Of a stretch of DNA of 64,000 nt, positions 9,301 to 16,432 are shown one piece after another. This stretch comes from G963667675 sp965197565 (lineage in GTDB: Bacteria; Chloroflexota; Dehalococcoidia; Lucifugimonadales; UBA3495), in NCBI GenBank assembly GCA_965197565.1, contig CBDANK010000004.1, positions 1,662,056 through 1,726,055 on the forward strand, read 5' to 3'. The first letter of the stretch is position 1. The number at the start of each line of letters is the position of its first letter. The notes under the pieces are model-generated. The model did not search any database, was not told the DNA's origin, and saw only the letters and a list, made by a program, of their open reading frames with translations. Made by a program: the position numbers and the translations under genes.

Positions 9301-10424
9301 GGGTCTCGTGCTATAAGATCACGCCTGACTTCTGGACATTGGGTTGCCAGCCAAGCGGAAAGACCACGAAATTCGGTCACAACCCTGCCATCGTAACCCG
9401 CCATTAGAGCAGAAACCCTTCTGGAGGGAAGACCACCTTCGATGGTTTGCTGCAAGTACCTGGCCCCCAGAAATTCCGCGATGTGTCGGTGGACCGGGGC
9501 AAACCGCTCTTCGTCGAGCGATTTGAACAGTCTGGTCGACAGCGCGAAACGAAGAAGATCAGGGCAATCTCCAAGGGAATTGAGGTTAGGGAATTGGTCT
9601 CCCCAATCGTCTGCCTTCACACGGTTGTCAAGAGCGATCCCTTCAGATCCCGACAGCAGCAACAATGCACAAATTCGGCCTGCAGCTCCCAGGACATCAT
9701 CCGGAGTTGGCCAATGCCCGGCTATCCGATGTTCTTCGTTTATCTCGGATGCCATGTGTCGACAGGCCATCTCGAATGTTTGCAAGCGACTCTGTGGCCA
9801 ACTACCGTCCTTGGCAACTGCCTTGACCATCAATTCGAGGGTCTGAGGGTTGGCCAGAAGATCCGCGACTCCGAATCCTTTGGCCGCCTCCATGAAACTA
9901 TCCGGATCATCAACGCTTGCAGCGCTACCCAGTATGGCTTTGATATCAGAATCTGTTAGGGGGTTGAGGAGAACTACTTCTGGCTCCGCCCCGTTGGGAG
10001 CGACCATTGTTAGTTTGTCCCGATCGTTTGTGCCGAGCCAGTCTGCGACACGGCAGGACAAGCGAAAGGATGGCTTCCCCAGTTGGTCAAGACGCCTTCG
10101 GATTTCGTCAAAGGGAAGTCGGGCGTCGTATGCACCTGCCCTAATCTCGTCAAGACCGTCAATGAAGAGCGTTCGCTTCCGCCAATCGGGATGCCCGTGA
10201 GGATCAGAGGCGAGAAAATCGCGCGCAGAAATGAACAGGGATTTGTCCCCTAATGCCTTCGCTTCCTCTTCAAAAGCCGTCGTCTTGCCCATGCCAGGAT
10301 CGCCCAGCAAGACATAGGCTGGCCGGTATCTCAAATCCTCGAAGGTTAGGTTTGCTTCCTCACCGGGAGGTCCGTCTGACCTCTCTACAACGGCAGTGCA
10401 TTTCCGCGGAATGATCTCTCTCAT
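6372..10424 (-). CDS. NACHT-type NTPase with C-terminal PD-(D/E)XK-like domain, candidate defence effector
   Basis: A 1350-residue protein. Walker A GDPGMGKTT lies at residues 41-49 and a NACHT-style Walker B TLFIDGLDEI at about 85-94. A STAND NTPase module follows, then roughly 800 residues of leucine-rich, helical-repeat-like sequence that could act as a sensor. Near residue 1245 the pattern RADIRVSFADFQ then PVEIKKN matches the D-(x)n-ExK core of PD-(D/E)XK nucleases, followed by a beta strand and helices. Bacterial NACHT proteins (bNACHT, Avs) usually carry the effector at the N-terminus, so a C-terminal nuclease is unusual. The start ATG overlaps the stop of the upstream ATPase gene (ATGA), so the two are translationally coupled. 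Function as an immune sensor-nuclease is inferred. Confidence 0.75.
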   Translation of the reverse strand: MREIIPRKCTAVVERSDGPPGEEANLTFEDLRYRPAYVLLGDPGMGKTTAFEEEAKALGDKSLFISARDFLASDPHGHPDWRKRTLFIDGLDEIRAGAYDARLPFDEIRRRLDQLGKPSFRLSCRVADWLGTNDRDKLTMVAPNGAEPEVVLLNPLTDSDIKAILGSAASVDDPDSFMEAAKGFGVADLLANPQTLELMVKAVAKDGSWPQSRLQTFEMACRHMASEINEEHRIAGHWPTPDDVLGAAGRICALLLLSGSEGIALDNRVKADDWGDQFPNLNSLGDCPDLLRFALSTRLFKSLDEERFAPVHRHIAEFLGARYLQQTIEGGLPSRRVSALMAGYDGRVVTEFRGLSAWLATQCPEVRRDLIARDPVGVGLYGDIRNFQVSEKRDLLSALSREDSRLSSGLDSSRAFASLAIPDLEDVFREILGDRSRQSDAQAFIYFVLKVLCHGEKLPALAPDLLKCVHDSSLWSQTRGAALKALIRHCYDHGERTGCLKTLLQEVHGGTVQDSDHELLGILLSELYPNVVSPSEVWGYLRRAGPTNVIGTYLMFWRRILLSKSNGTHLYELLDCADKRLPNFSTLLHGESLQLLLLELLARATEEIGDAVEVRRLYRWLSDTASRFRGRQRVGQAEVATERIRNWLDARPDIQKALILEGLNDCATSDSFRLCASKVSSCLFGATPPGDMGLWSLDRAVAFADVNPEIAEVLLERAIHSFQQQSDDSKGLSSTLINDLCQDNEFLTRRLQVLLHPPKTITSPQTDWDDRKYVQELLQEKRQWMEFLSSNQEALLENRAPPSLLFELARTYFDDFFLETGVEYGAALLEKEVEDPTLVTAALKGILGTLSRPDVPEVEDVLRLRAQSRMHFLALPFLAALHELRGAPEGNSSEWDLDRIRKAMIFYFSTAHPDYQPWWYWQLIDEHPEIAADIHVEFATSEFRTGAEYVSTISQLAHDPEHSRVAHVASVKLLQAFPTRCRSKQLGVLGDLLWAAIRYADRDSLKEIVEAKVLQRGMNVAQRARWLATLLVISPEKDIQRVEEFYSQRKSRVNELVDFFPERLPVDLAVPAMEILVRIVGATAGPTRLNGFMTRVIHASEIVDELIRRMGSSPSAEATDALIRLIENPALSLWKEALQVHLERQRVLRRDAHFSHPRISEINQVLASGTPANVGDLWALLIDLLETLSSEIRSNNTDDWRQYWNEPTEGDPKPKHEEQCRDALLSDLRSKLPRGVNAQPEGQYAGHTRADIRVSFADFQVPVEIKKNSHRNVWSAIDDQLIPLYVSAPETGGHGIYLVFWFGQSYMSVPPPSGIPPKSAEELREQLEKTVKENRSLKIAVCVVDVSRPA

Positions 10425-11683
10425 ATGATTTCAAACCAGTCGCTGGCAGGTAGCACTAGGAATTCGTTAAGCGGTAATCCGCCCTCTCCCACTACCAAAG
10501 ATTTCTGGGGTTGAAACTGTCTTCTGAATTCCTCCAGACCTGAAGGACTACGTCGTGGAGGACCGCCCTTCACCTCCAGAGCCAAAATCTTCCCACCCCG
10601 CTGAAGTACAAAGTCCACCTCCAGTGACTTGTAACGCCAGTAATGCACTTGGATGTCCGAAGATGCAGTGTTGATTAGATGGGCCCCGACCGCAGACTCA
10701 ACAATCCTTCCCCAAAATGTACGATCCGCCTCGGCCTCTTCGAAGGTATACCCAGACCCGGCGGTCATCAATGCCGTGTTCAACACGTTCAATTTGGGGC
10801 TGGAGGCCTTTCGCCTAACTGGCCGCAGGGAATAGGACTGTAAGCCAGTGAGAAGACCTGCGCTTGACAGTAGATCGAGGTAGCGAGCCAGAGTTGTGGT
10901 GTTTCCCGCGTCCTGCATTTGTCCGAGCATCTTGGTGAAGGACAAGATTTGCCCCGAATAGGTAGCCCCCAGTTCAAAAAGGCCTCTCAGCAGCGCTGGC
11001 TTGTCTATCCGCGTCATCGATAGGAGATCTCGTTCTAAATTCGCCTCCACCAAAGCTCCAAGAATATAGTCCTGCCATCGTTCTTGGTCTTGTATCAAGT
11101 TGGCTGCGCCAGGGTATCCGCCGAAATACATGTAGTGGGACAGGTCATAATCGAACGCGCTTGCCATTTCCCCAAATGACCAGTGGGATACCCGTATCGG
11201 CTCAAACCGGCCGGCAAGGCTCTCGCTCATTCCCTTTTGCATAAGTAGTGGAGCCGAGCCCAAGATCACTACATGCATCGGCAATCCAAGGGCTCTGTCT
11301 GCATCCCACAGACCCTTGATTGCATCAGACCAACCGCGGATTTTTTGGATTTCATCGAGTACCAGAACGAACCCTCGCTCCGACGCAAGGGCAGCCTCGC
11401 GGGCCCTCCCCCACTGTTCCACGAGCCATTCGGTATCCCGTGGCCGTCCCAGCCGGAAGCTGCTTTGCCCAGTGTTGTATGCCGGCAGCAGGCCGGGGTA
11501 TTCGGGGTCATCGATAGCCACATAGAGACTGGGAATTTCGATTTTCCCCAAGGCTTGGCGCACGATAGTAGTTTTGCCGGTCTGACGTGGCCCGAATAGA
11601 GCCATCAACCGTTGGGGACGTTCGGCAAGGCGTGCGGCAAGAGTAGCAACTTGAGAACGTTCGAATTCAGCCATCAATCTCAT
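10421..11683 (-). CDS. AAA_14/DUF4143-type ATPase with C-terminal nuclease-like fold
   Basis: A 420-aa protein with Walker A FGPRQTGKTT (about residues 30-39) and Walker B VLVLDEIQKI (about 111-120), the AAA_14 signature. The DUF4143 half contains EVDFVLQRGGKILALEVKGG, a PD-(D/E)XK-like motif typical of this family. Such ATPases are widespread in archaea and bacteria and their role is unsettled; some are linked to mobile elements and defence. It is the first gene of a two-gene operon with the NACHT-nuclease gene, overlapping by four bases. The first ATG at 11683 lies inside a perfect 25-bp inverted repeat; an alternative ATG at 11674 lies just outside. Neither has a strong Shine-Dalgarno. Confidence 0.85.
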   Translation of the reverse strand: MRLMAEFERSQVATLAARLAERPQRLMALFGPRQTGKTTIVRQALGKIEIPSLYVAIDDPEYPGLLPAYNTGQSSFRLGRPRDTEWLVEQWGRAREAALASERGFVLVLDEIQKIRGWSDAIKGLWDADRALGLPMHVVILGSAPLLMQKGMSESLAGRFEPIRVSHWSFGEMASAFDYDLSHYMYFGGYPGAANLIQDQERWQDYILGALVEANLERDLLSMTRIDKPALLRGLFELGATYSGQILSFTKMLGQMQDAGNTTTLARYLDLLSSAGLLTGLQSYSLRPVRRKASSPKLNVLNTALMTAGSGYTFEEAEADRTFWGRIVESAVGAHLINTASSDIQVHYWRYKSLEVDFVLQRGGKILALEVKGGPPRRSPSGLEEFRRQFQPQKSLVVGEGGLPLNEFLVLPASDWFEII

Positions 11684-11727
11684 TTAATCATATTGAGTAA
11701 AGTTACTCAATATGATTAAATGAGATT
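11676..11727. promoter_or_regulatory. perfect 25-bp inverted repeat across the ATPase start codon
   Basis: The left arm 11676-11700 and right arm 11703-11727 are exact reverse complements separated by two bases; both are AT-rich (core ATTTAATCATATTGAGTAA). The DUF4143 ATPase start codon (11683) falls in the left arm. As DNA it could be an operator or a recombination/cleavage site; as RNA it would form a hairpin that hides the start codon. Confidence 0.8.
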
Positions 11728-11765
11728 GCCGTTCTTTCTCGGTTTTACGGCCTTGGCTAGAATTC

Positions 11766-11811
11766 TCTGAGGTGGATTCGGTCCTGTCCAACTAACCGGG
11801 TCCACCTCAGA
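11766..11811. repeat. imperfect hairpin with IS3-like ends
   Basis: TCTGAGGTGGA at 11766-11776 pairs perfectly with TCCACCTCAGA at 11801-11811, and the stem extends six more pairs with two mismatches, leaving a loop containing CTGTCCAAC. Related sequence (CTGATTCTGTCCAA followed by CCACCTC) occurs near 41270 and 47225, so this resembles two IS ends brought together, or a shared operator between the divergent genes. Confidence 0.5.
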
Positions 11812-11840
11812 CAGCGGAATCTCACTTTGGCCCGCTGGCG

Positions 11841-13283
11841 GTGAATATGTTAACGCATAATGAGAAATCAGCAGGGAACCCACCAATTCTGGAAAGCGCA
11901 ATCTCCGCCCTTGAGCGTCTCGATGGGCTCATTACAGCCACCAATGGTGCTCAGATTATCTCCCCTCATAACGTCCATCCCGGGTTGCAACATCTGGAGA
12001 CAGCGCTCGCGTTGGACCGGGCGGCGCGATTGACGAGCCTCAACAACTTAGAGGCCGAGGAGACCCTGGAGAGGCTTGAGAAACTTGCCGCAGAGCAACG
12101 CACCGAATTTGATGCGCTCGATTTTATTGGACAATTGAGGTTTGGAAGAGGTCGAGACCTCTGGGGATGGGAGGAATTCCATTCCGGTGTGCTTGCCTGG
12201 CTACTGGGTCCAAAGCAAAGCCATGGCTATGGAGACCGGTTCCTTAAGGACTTCCTTAACCGCGCCGGAGTGCGGCTGGCCGGGCACTCGGTCGATTGGT
12301 CAGAGACAGAAGTGATCCGGGAACGAGAAAACGTAGTGGATGGGCACCAGGGATACTTGGACATTCTGATCGTCAATAAAGCACAGCAGGTTGTGTGTGC
12401 GATCGAAAACAAAGTGTTCTCCGGTGAACACAGTGAGCAACTGACCCGTTACCGGTTAGCGTTGGACGCCGACTACTCGACGTTCATCAGATACCACGTA
12501 TTCTTGACACCGCGGGGCGAACTCGCTTCCCGAGAGGAAGAGAGGGGGCACTGGACACCTCTCACGTACTCCACGGTTTTCGACATCATCCAACAATTAC
12601 TGCAAAACAACGGCAGTTCAACGAATGATGACGTCCATGCATTTTTGCGCCAATACGCGACCGCTCTGAGGAGAAATGTAATGCCAGAAACCAGCCTCCC
12701 CCAACTGGCACGAAAAATTTATCTGGAACACAGGGAAGCGATGGACCTAATAATCGCCCATAAGCCTGACTGGGTTGCTGAGGCCAAGCAGTGGCTCAAG
12801 GAAGCCGTCGCACAGCACCCAAAGTGGAAATTGGACTTAGAAGGTACAGGCTTCGTTCGATTCCGGTCGACCGATTGGGACCAGTATGACGCAACCCAGA
12901 CAGGAGGCGGCTGGGCTCCCGGCTCCAATGCCTTGTTGCTTTTCCAGTTTAGGTTCGACGACGGACTTCCCTGGCTTGACCTCGGACTCTCTCCTGGGAA
13001 CGCAGCTAACAATCGCCTGAGACAAATGCTATTCGATGCGGCGCGGCAACATCCCCAATTTTTCACTCCCAGAACCACCACGCTGCCTGATAGTTGGGCG
13101 ATTCTTCACCAAGAGGCTGACTATATCCTGGATGAGGCCGATTACGGGGTTGGTTGGGATGACGGCATCACTCGTGCCAAGGTAGAGGCATGGGTAGCGC
13201 GGTTCGCCACAAATGAGTTCCCCGCAATGAACGAGGTTATTGTCAACTGCCTCCGCGAATACGAAGCTGAAATGCAAAGCTAG
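11841..13283 (+). CDS. PD-(D/E)XK nuclease superfamily protein (PDDEXK_4 type)
   Basis: A 480-aa protein. After a coiled N-terminus it has GWEEFHSGVLAWLLGPKQSHG and then the nuclease core GYLDILIVN...VVCAIENKVFSGEHSEQL, giving the D-(x)n-ExK active-site pattern of the PDDEXK_4 family (PF14281). These proteins are common in defence islands but their individual roles are mostly unknown. The C-terminal ~200 residues are conserved-looking but unassigned. The start is GTG 11841 or, more likely, ATG 11847, each with only a weak GGCGG upstream. It is transcribed divergently from the DUF4143 ATPase/NACHT pair across a ~160-bp region holding two inverted repeats, so co-regulation is plausible. Confidence 0.8.
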   Translation: MNMLTHNEKSAGNPPILESAISALERLDGLITATNGAQIISPHNVHPGLQHLETALALDRAARLTSLNNLEAEETLERLEKLAAEQRTEFDALDFIGQLRFGRGRDLWGWEEFHSGVLAWLLGPKQSHGYGDRFLKDFLNRAGVRLAGHSVDWSETEVIRERENVVDGHQGYLDILIVNKAQQVVCAIENKVFSGEHSEQLTRYRLALDADYSTFIRYHVFLTPRGELASREEERGHWTPLTYSTVFDIIQQLLQNNGSSTNDDVHAFLRQYATALRRNVMPETSLPQLARKIYLEHREAMDLIIAHKPDWVAEAKQWLKEAVAQHPKWKLDLEGTGFVRFRSTDWDQYDATQTGGGWAPGSNALLLFQFRFDDGLPWLDLGLSPGNAANNRLRQMLFDAARQHPQFFTPRTTTLPDSWAILHQEADYILDEADYGVGWDDGITRAKVEAWVARFATNEFPAMNEVIVNCLREYEAEMQS

Positions 13284-13598
13284 TGGTTTACCACTCCACC
13301 ATCCACCGGACGAACCCAACCCAGCGACCCGGTTTGTGTCCGTTATCCCAGCGTAGTCGGAAACCATCCACAGAAGGTCCCGTTGATGCCCTCCTCCCCG
13401 GAGCGGGCAAGCGGATTGGCGGAACTATCTCCTTCCAACGATGTCGGTTTGAATTTGAACAGGAACGCAGGGCTGAACTGCTCATCGACTTTCGGGTCGA
13501 GCAAGTTGCAACAGCGCGGGCCAGATAAAGCCGGTGATATGGGTTGTGTCGGCAAGAGCGGTCATTTGGGGCCAGTTCCTGTCCAATGACACTAATAC
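13284..13598. other. non-coding gap
   Basis: Convergent intergenic region between the PDDEXK_4 nuclease gene and a minus-strand small gene. The short open frames in it show no protein-like composition. No clear terminator hairpin was seen. Confidence 0.5.
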
Positions 13599-13910
13599 TC
13601 AAGCCTGGTCCCCAGGTTGATAGCCCAGTTCTTCCAGTCGCCGGCGAGCCGTAGTCAGTTCGTCCGCTGTGAAAATGGACCTCCACGGCTCTTGGAGCAC
13701 AACCGCTTCCACCGAAAGGTCCAGACGCTGTTCTTCCCAAAGCCGCGTGAACCCGCTTGACGGGTCATCACCGCCCAGCAATTGTCTGGCCGCTGCCAAA
13801 CCGCCCTGTTCGTTGACCATTCTGAGGAAGTAAGTGGGATAGTATCCAAACTTTGTCGCTTCGCGGTAAATTCTGAGCATCTCATTTTGAAATCGTTCTT
13901 CCAGATCCAT
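13599..13910 (-). CDS. small conserved protein of unknown function
   Basis: A 103-aa protein beginning MDLEERFQNEMLRIYREA and continuing FGYYPTYFLRMVNEQGG ... GFTRLWEEQRLDLSVEA ... EPWRSIF ... RRRLEELGY. I recognise this pattern as a recurrent uncharacterised family that often sits near nuclease and restriction genes. It is acidic and helical, with no membrane segment or signal peptide. No catalytic motif is evident. It may be a toxin/antitoxin-like or accessory protein of the adjacent nuclease gene, but nothing in the sequence decides this. Confidence 0.7.
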   Translation of the reverse strand: MDLEERFQNEMLRIYREATKFGYYPTYFLRMVNEQGGLAAARQLLGGDDPSSGFTRLWEEQRLDLSVEAVVLQEPWRSIFTADELTTARRRLEELGYQPGDQA

Positions 13911-14241
13911 CGCCTCTTACCTTCCCAACTGATCCTATGCAATCTTAGTTGTCCCTTGCGAGTCAAACCACATCGTCTCCAAGCCAAAGGGCCGCTGGGG
14001 AAAGCTAAAGCCCCGCGACACGGCCTGAATTCCCGACCTGCCTTCTCCTTCCGGTCATAGGCTGTAACCTTGCACAGGGCGCATTTGCGACACTCTTGGA
14101 ACTCCCTGTAAAATACCAGTTGGTCATTGCTTAAGCACGGCGATTATCGCCTTCACTCGTGGCGTTAGTGTAGGCGCCGATAGTCGCAACCGCTGCTAAA
14201 GCGTCAATGGCATTCTACATCGAAGGAGGATCGCCACTCTT
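13911..14241. other. intergenic region with upstream signals of the next gene
   Basis: Divergent region between the small minus-strand gene and the plus-strand gene at 14242. It holds AAGGAGG at 14223-14229, twelve bases before the ATG, which is longer than the usual spacing. No other feature was recognised. Confidence 0.4.
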
Positions 14242-14727
14242 ATGACTTCCAGAAAAGGCAACCAGGACACCGCGGTCGGGGGCGGCAAGGGCACGCCCCA
14301 GCCAACCAGGAAACAGAAACCCACCTACGCCACCCGCTACATCGCCGTTGACTCCCACCTCACGGAACGCAACGGCTCCACTGACTCCGTTTATGGGCTG
14401 GCCGGAGAGCGACCGGCCGGGCGAAAACTGGCCCAAGATGTTGCCAACGCCTGCAACCAACTCGACTCGGAAGGCTACGAGGTCATCTCGATAGTGCCGC
14501 TGACCAGCGGCCGGATTGTCGAGGCCACCATAGAAGCTGAAGAGAGAGTGCAGGGCCGGACCTTCAGCAAGAACGTCGCAGTGGAGCGAGAACCCGCTAA
14601 CTCCTCAAACGGATTCGCGTTGAACTTTCCTCTTGGTCCGCAATACGAGCAGAAACACTACGTTGATACCGGCGTCGGCTACAGCGTAACCGACGGCGTG
14701 GTCATCACGGCCAAGAGACGCAACTAA
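14242..14727 (+). CDS. small protein, possibly DUF4177-like
   Basis: A 161-aa protein with a basic, low-complexity first 30 residues and a core reading LAQDVANACNQLDSEGYEV then ISIVPLTSGRI. This resembles the short DUF4177 fold, in which a helix followed by 'eGYEvvsivp' packs on a sheet; the resemblance is weak. No signal peptide or membrane helix. A strong but distant Shine-Dalgarno precedes the start. It lies 282 bp upstream of the viperin-like gene in the same direction and could be co-transcribed. Function unknown. Confidence 0.6.
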   Translation: MTSRKGNQDTAVGGGKGTPQPTRKQKPTYATRYIAVDSHLTERNGSTDSVYGLAGERPAGRKLAQDVANACNQLDSEGYEVISIVPLTSGRIVEATIEAEERVQGRTFSKNVAVEREPANSSNGFALNFPLGPQYEQKHYVDTGVGYSVTDGVVITAKRRN

Positions 14728-14752
14728 CACGCGTCCCGGCTCCGGACAGCGC

Positions 14753-15001
14753 TCAAGGCGGGCCGTCTCTGGCGTCGTACGATAACGCCTGAGTTGGCCT
14801 GATGGGCCGCACGTCCCCTTTCTCTCCGCCCTCCTGCACCCGTGCCCAGCTATGGCTACGGGTGAAACCGGCCAGTGTCCAGCCACCCGGCGGTATGGCA
14901 AGAGCAAGGTCCCGCTGACTGGGGTCCGGATGGTCGATAAGACCAACTGCGATGCCGCTGTCCACCCAGTTACCATCAACAGATTGAAGGAGCATTATCA
15001 A
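14753..15001 (-). CDS. possible small protein, weak evidence
   Basis: An 82-codon frame (MIMLLQSVDGNWVDSGIAV ... IPPGGWTLAGFTRSHSW) with protein-like composition but no ribosome-binding site. It fills the gap between the 14242 gene and the viperin gene on the opposite strand. It could equally be chance. Confidence 0.25.
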   Translation of the reverse strand: MIMLLQSVDGNWVDSGIAVGLIDHPDPSQRDLALAIPPGGWTLAGFTRSHSWARVQEGGEKGDVRPIRPTQALSYDARDGPP

Positions 15002-15009
15002 ACATCACT

Positions 15010-15879
15010 ATGACGATCACGACAGAAATTCCTTCGGTGAATTACCACTTGTGGAAACCCTGCAACATGAGGTGCGGGTTCTGCTTCGCAACCTTCCAGG
15101 ACATCCAGCCGGATATCCTCCCCCAAGGTCACCTTGGGCGCGAGGATTGCCTCTCCATCGTAGAGGCTCTGGCCAGGGCCGGGTTCCGAAAGATCAACTT
15201 TGCTGGGGGCGAACCCACGCTCTGTCGTTGGTTGCCCGAGCTTATAAACCGGGCCAAGGAACTGGGTCTGACTACCTCAGCCGTAACCAACGGCAGCCGC
15301 CTCACTCGGGAATGGCTTGGGAGCATCAAGGGGAGCCTCGATTGGGTCACGTTAAGCATTGACTCTCTGGACCCTGACACGCTGATACGAATAGGCCGGA
15401 CAACCCGGTCCGGTCCGATGGGCAAGCAAGACTACTTGCGGGTGATAGGCGATCTCAAGGAGTCCGGTATCCGGCTGAAAATCAACACCGTGGTGACGCG
15501 GCACAACATAGATGAGAGTCTCTCGGATTTCATAACAGAAACTCGCCCGGAGCGTTGGAAGTTGCTCCAGGTCCTCCCCATCCAGGGCCAGAACGGCCAC
15601 GCTGTGGACGAGTACCTGGTTTCCGAGGATGAATTCGACGATTACGTCCAGATGAACCGGGGCGTGGAGACGCTTGGAATCAGGGTAGTCCCGGAAAGCA
15701 ACAACCTGATGACCGGGAGTTACGTGATGGTGGACCCTGCGGGGAGGTTCTTTGACAACGTTGCCGGGTCCCACACCTACAGCAAACCCATCCTCGAAGT
15801 GGGGGTTGAGGAAGTGCTGAAGGGGGTAACGACAGACCCTGAGAAGTTTTTGTCCAGGGACGGGCTCTACGATTGGTGA
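15010..15879 (+). CDS. prokaryotic viperin (pVip), radical SAM antiviral enzyme
   Basis: A 289-aa radical SAM enzyme. The cluster motif is CNMRCGFC (C18, C22, C25), preceded by NYHLWKPC as in animal viperin. Further viperin hallmarks follow in order: KINFAGGEPTL, TNGSRL, SIDSLD, LKINTVVTR, PERWKLLQVLPI, VPESNNLMTGSYVMVDP and a C-terminal EKFLSRDGLYDW. Viperins convert CTP, GTP or UTP into 3'-deoxy-3',4'-didehydro nucleotides that terminate phage RNA synthesis. The animal N-terminal amphipathic helix is absent, as in other pVips. Many pVips neighbour a nucleotide kinase; none is seen here. The start has AAGGAG at 14986-14991, somewhat far upstream. Assignment is strong. Confidence 0.9.
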   Translation: MTITTEIPSVNYHLWKPCNMRCGFCFATFQDIQPDILPQGHLGREDCLSIVEALARAGFRKINFAGGEPTLCRWLPELINRAKELGLTTSAVTNGSRLTREWLGSIKGSLDWVTLSIDSLDPDTLIRIGRTTRSGPMGKQDYLRVIGDLKESGIRLKINTVVTRHNIDESLSDFITETRPERWKLLQVLPIQGQNGHAVDEYLVSEDEFDDYVQMNRGVETLGIRVVPESNNLMTGSYVMVDPAGRFFDNVAGSHTYSKPILEVGVEEVLKGVTTDPEKFLSRDGLYDW

Positions 15880-16030
15880 AAATATCCCCCACCAGGAACA
15901 GACTCGGCGGGCGAAGATAGGAAGGGAACTGCTTCATAATTCCGACATGCCAGGCACCGGATGTTAGACCCGCCATTGCCAACACTCTGGCTGATATTGG
16001 CGGCTCCAAACTGACAGTTGCCTCTTGCGC

Positions 16031-16054
16031 TATGGTATCCGTTGAGATACCATA
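16031..16054. promoter_or_regulatory. operator palindrome before the antitoxin gene
   Basis: TATGGTATC (16031-16039) and GATACCATA (16046-16054) are perfect 9-bp arms with a six-base spacer, ending eight bases before the ATG at 16063. Position and size fit an autoregulatory operator bound by the HTH antitoxin. Confidence 0.65.
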
Positions 16055-16062
16055 AGTAGGGT

Positions 16063-16389
16063 ATGGGCAAGTCTCACGACGGCGAGGAAACGGCAATGGG
16101 CAGCATCAAGGCTCAGGCAGGATACCCGGCCACATCGGACGAGATTACGGCTGCCCTGAACGCTGCCCTGGAAGCGGGCGACCTGGAACTGGTAATGGGC
16201 ATCATGGGCCAGATGGCCCGCGCCCACCGGATGCGGCGGGTGGCCCGGGAGACCGGCCTGGGCGAGAAAAGCCTGTACAAGTCCATGCGGGCCGGGGCCA
16301 GCCCCGAGTTCAATACCGTGCTCCGGGTGCTGCGGTCCCTGGGCTTCCGGTTGCAGGTAATCCCCGTCGCCGGTTCAGCCTACAAGTAA
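16063..16389 (+). CDS. HigA-like addiction-module antidote protein, orphan
   Basis: A 108-aa HTH protein. The motif MRRVARETGLGEKSLYKSM followed by PEFNTVLRVLRSLGFRLQV matches the 'probable addiction module antidote protein' group that pairs with RelE/ParE-like toxins. The toxin gene normally lies just upstream, but the 183 bp between the viperin stop and this start contain no open frame, so the antitoxin seems orphaned. The start is ATG 16063, just after the operator palindrome; ATG 16096 is possible. It may regulate itself and perhaps the neighbouring recombinase gene. Confidence 0.75.
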   Translation: MGKSHDGEETAMGSIKAQAGYPATSDEITAALNAALEAGDLELVMGIMGQMARAHRMRRVARETGLGEKSLYKSMRAGASPEFNTVLRVLRSLGFRLQVIPVAGSAYK

Positions 16390-16432
16390 AGCAACCCATC
16401 CCAAGACAAGCAGACGCAAAGAGGACATTGTG

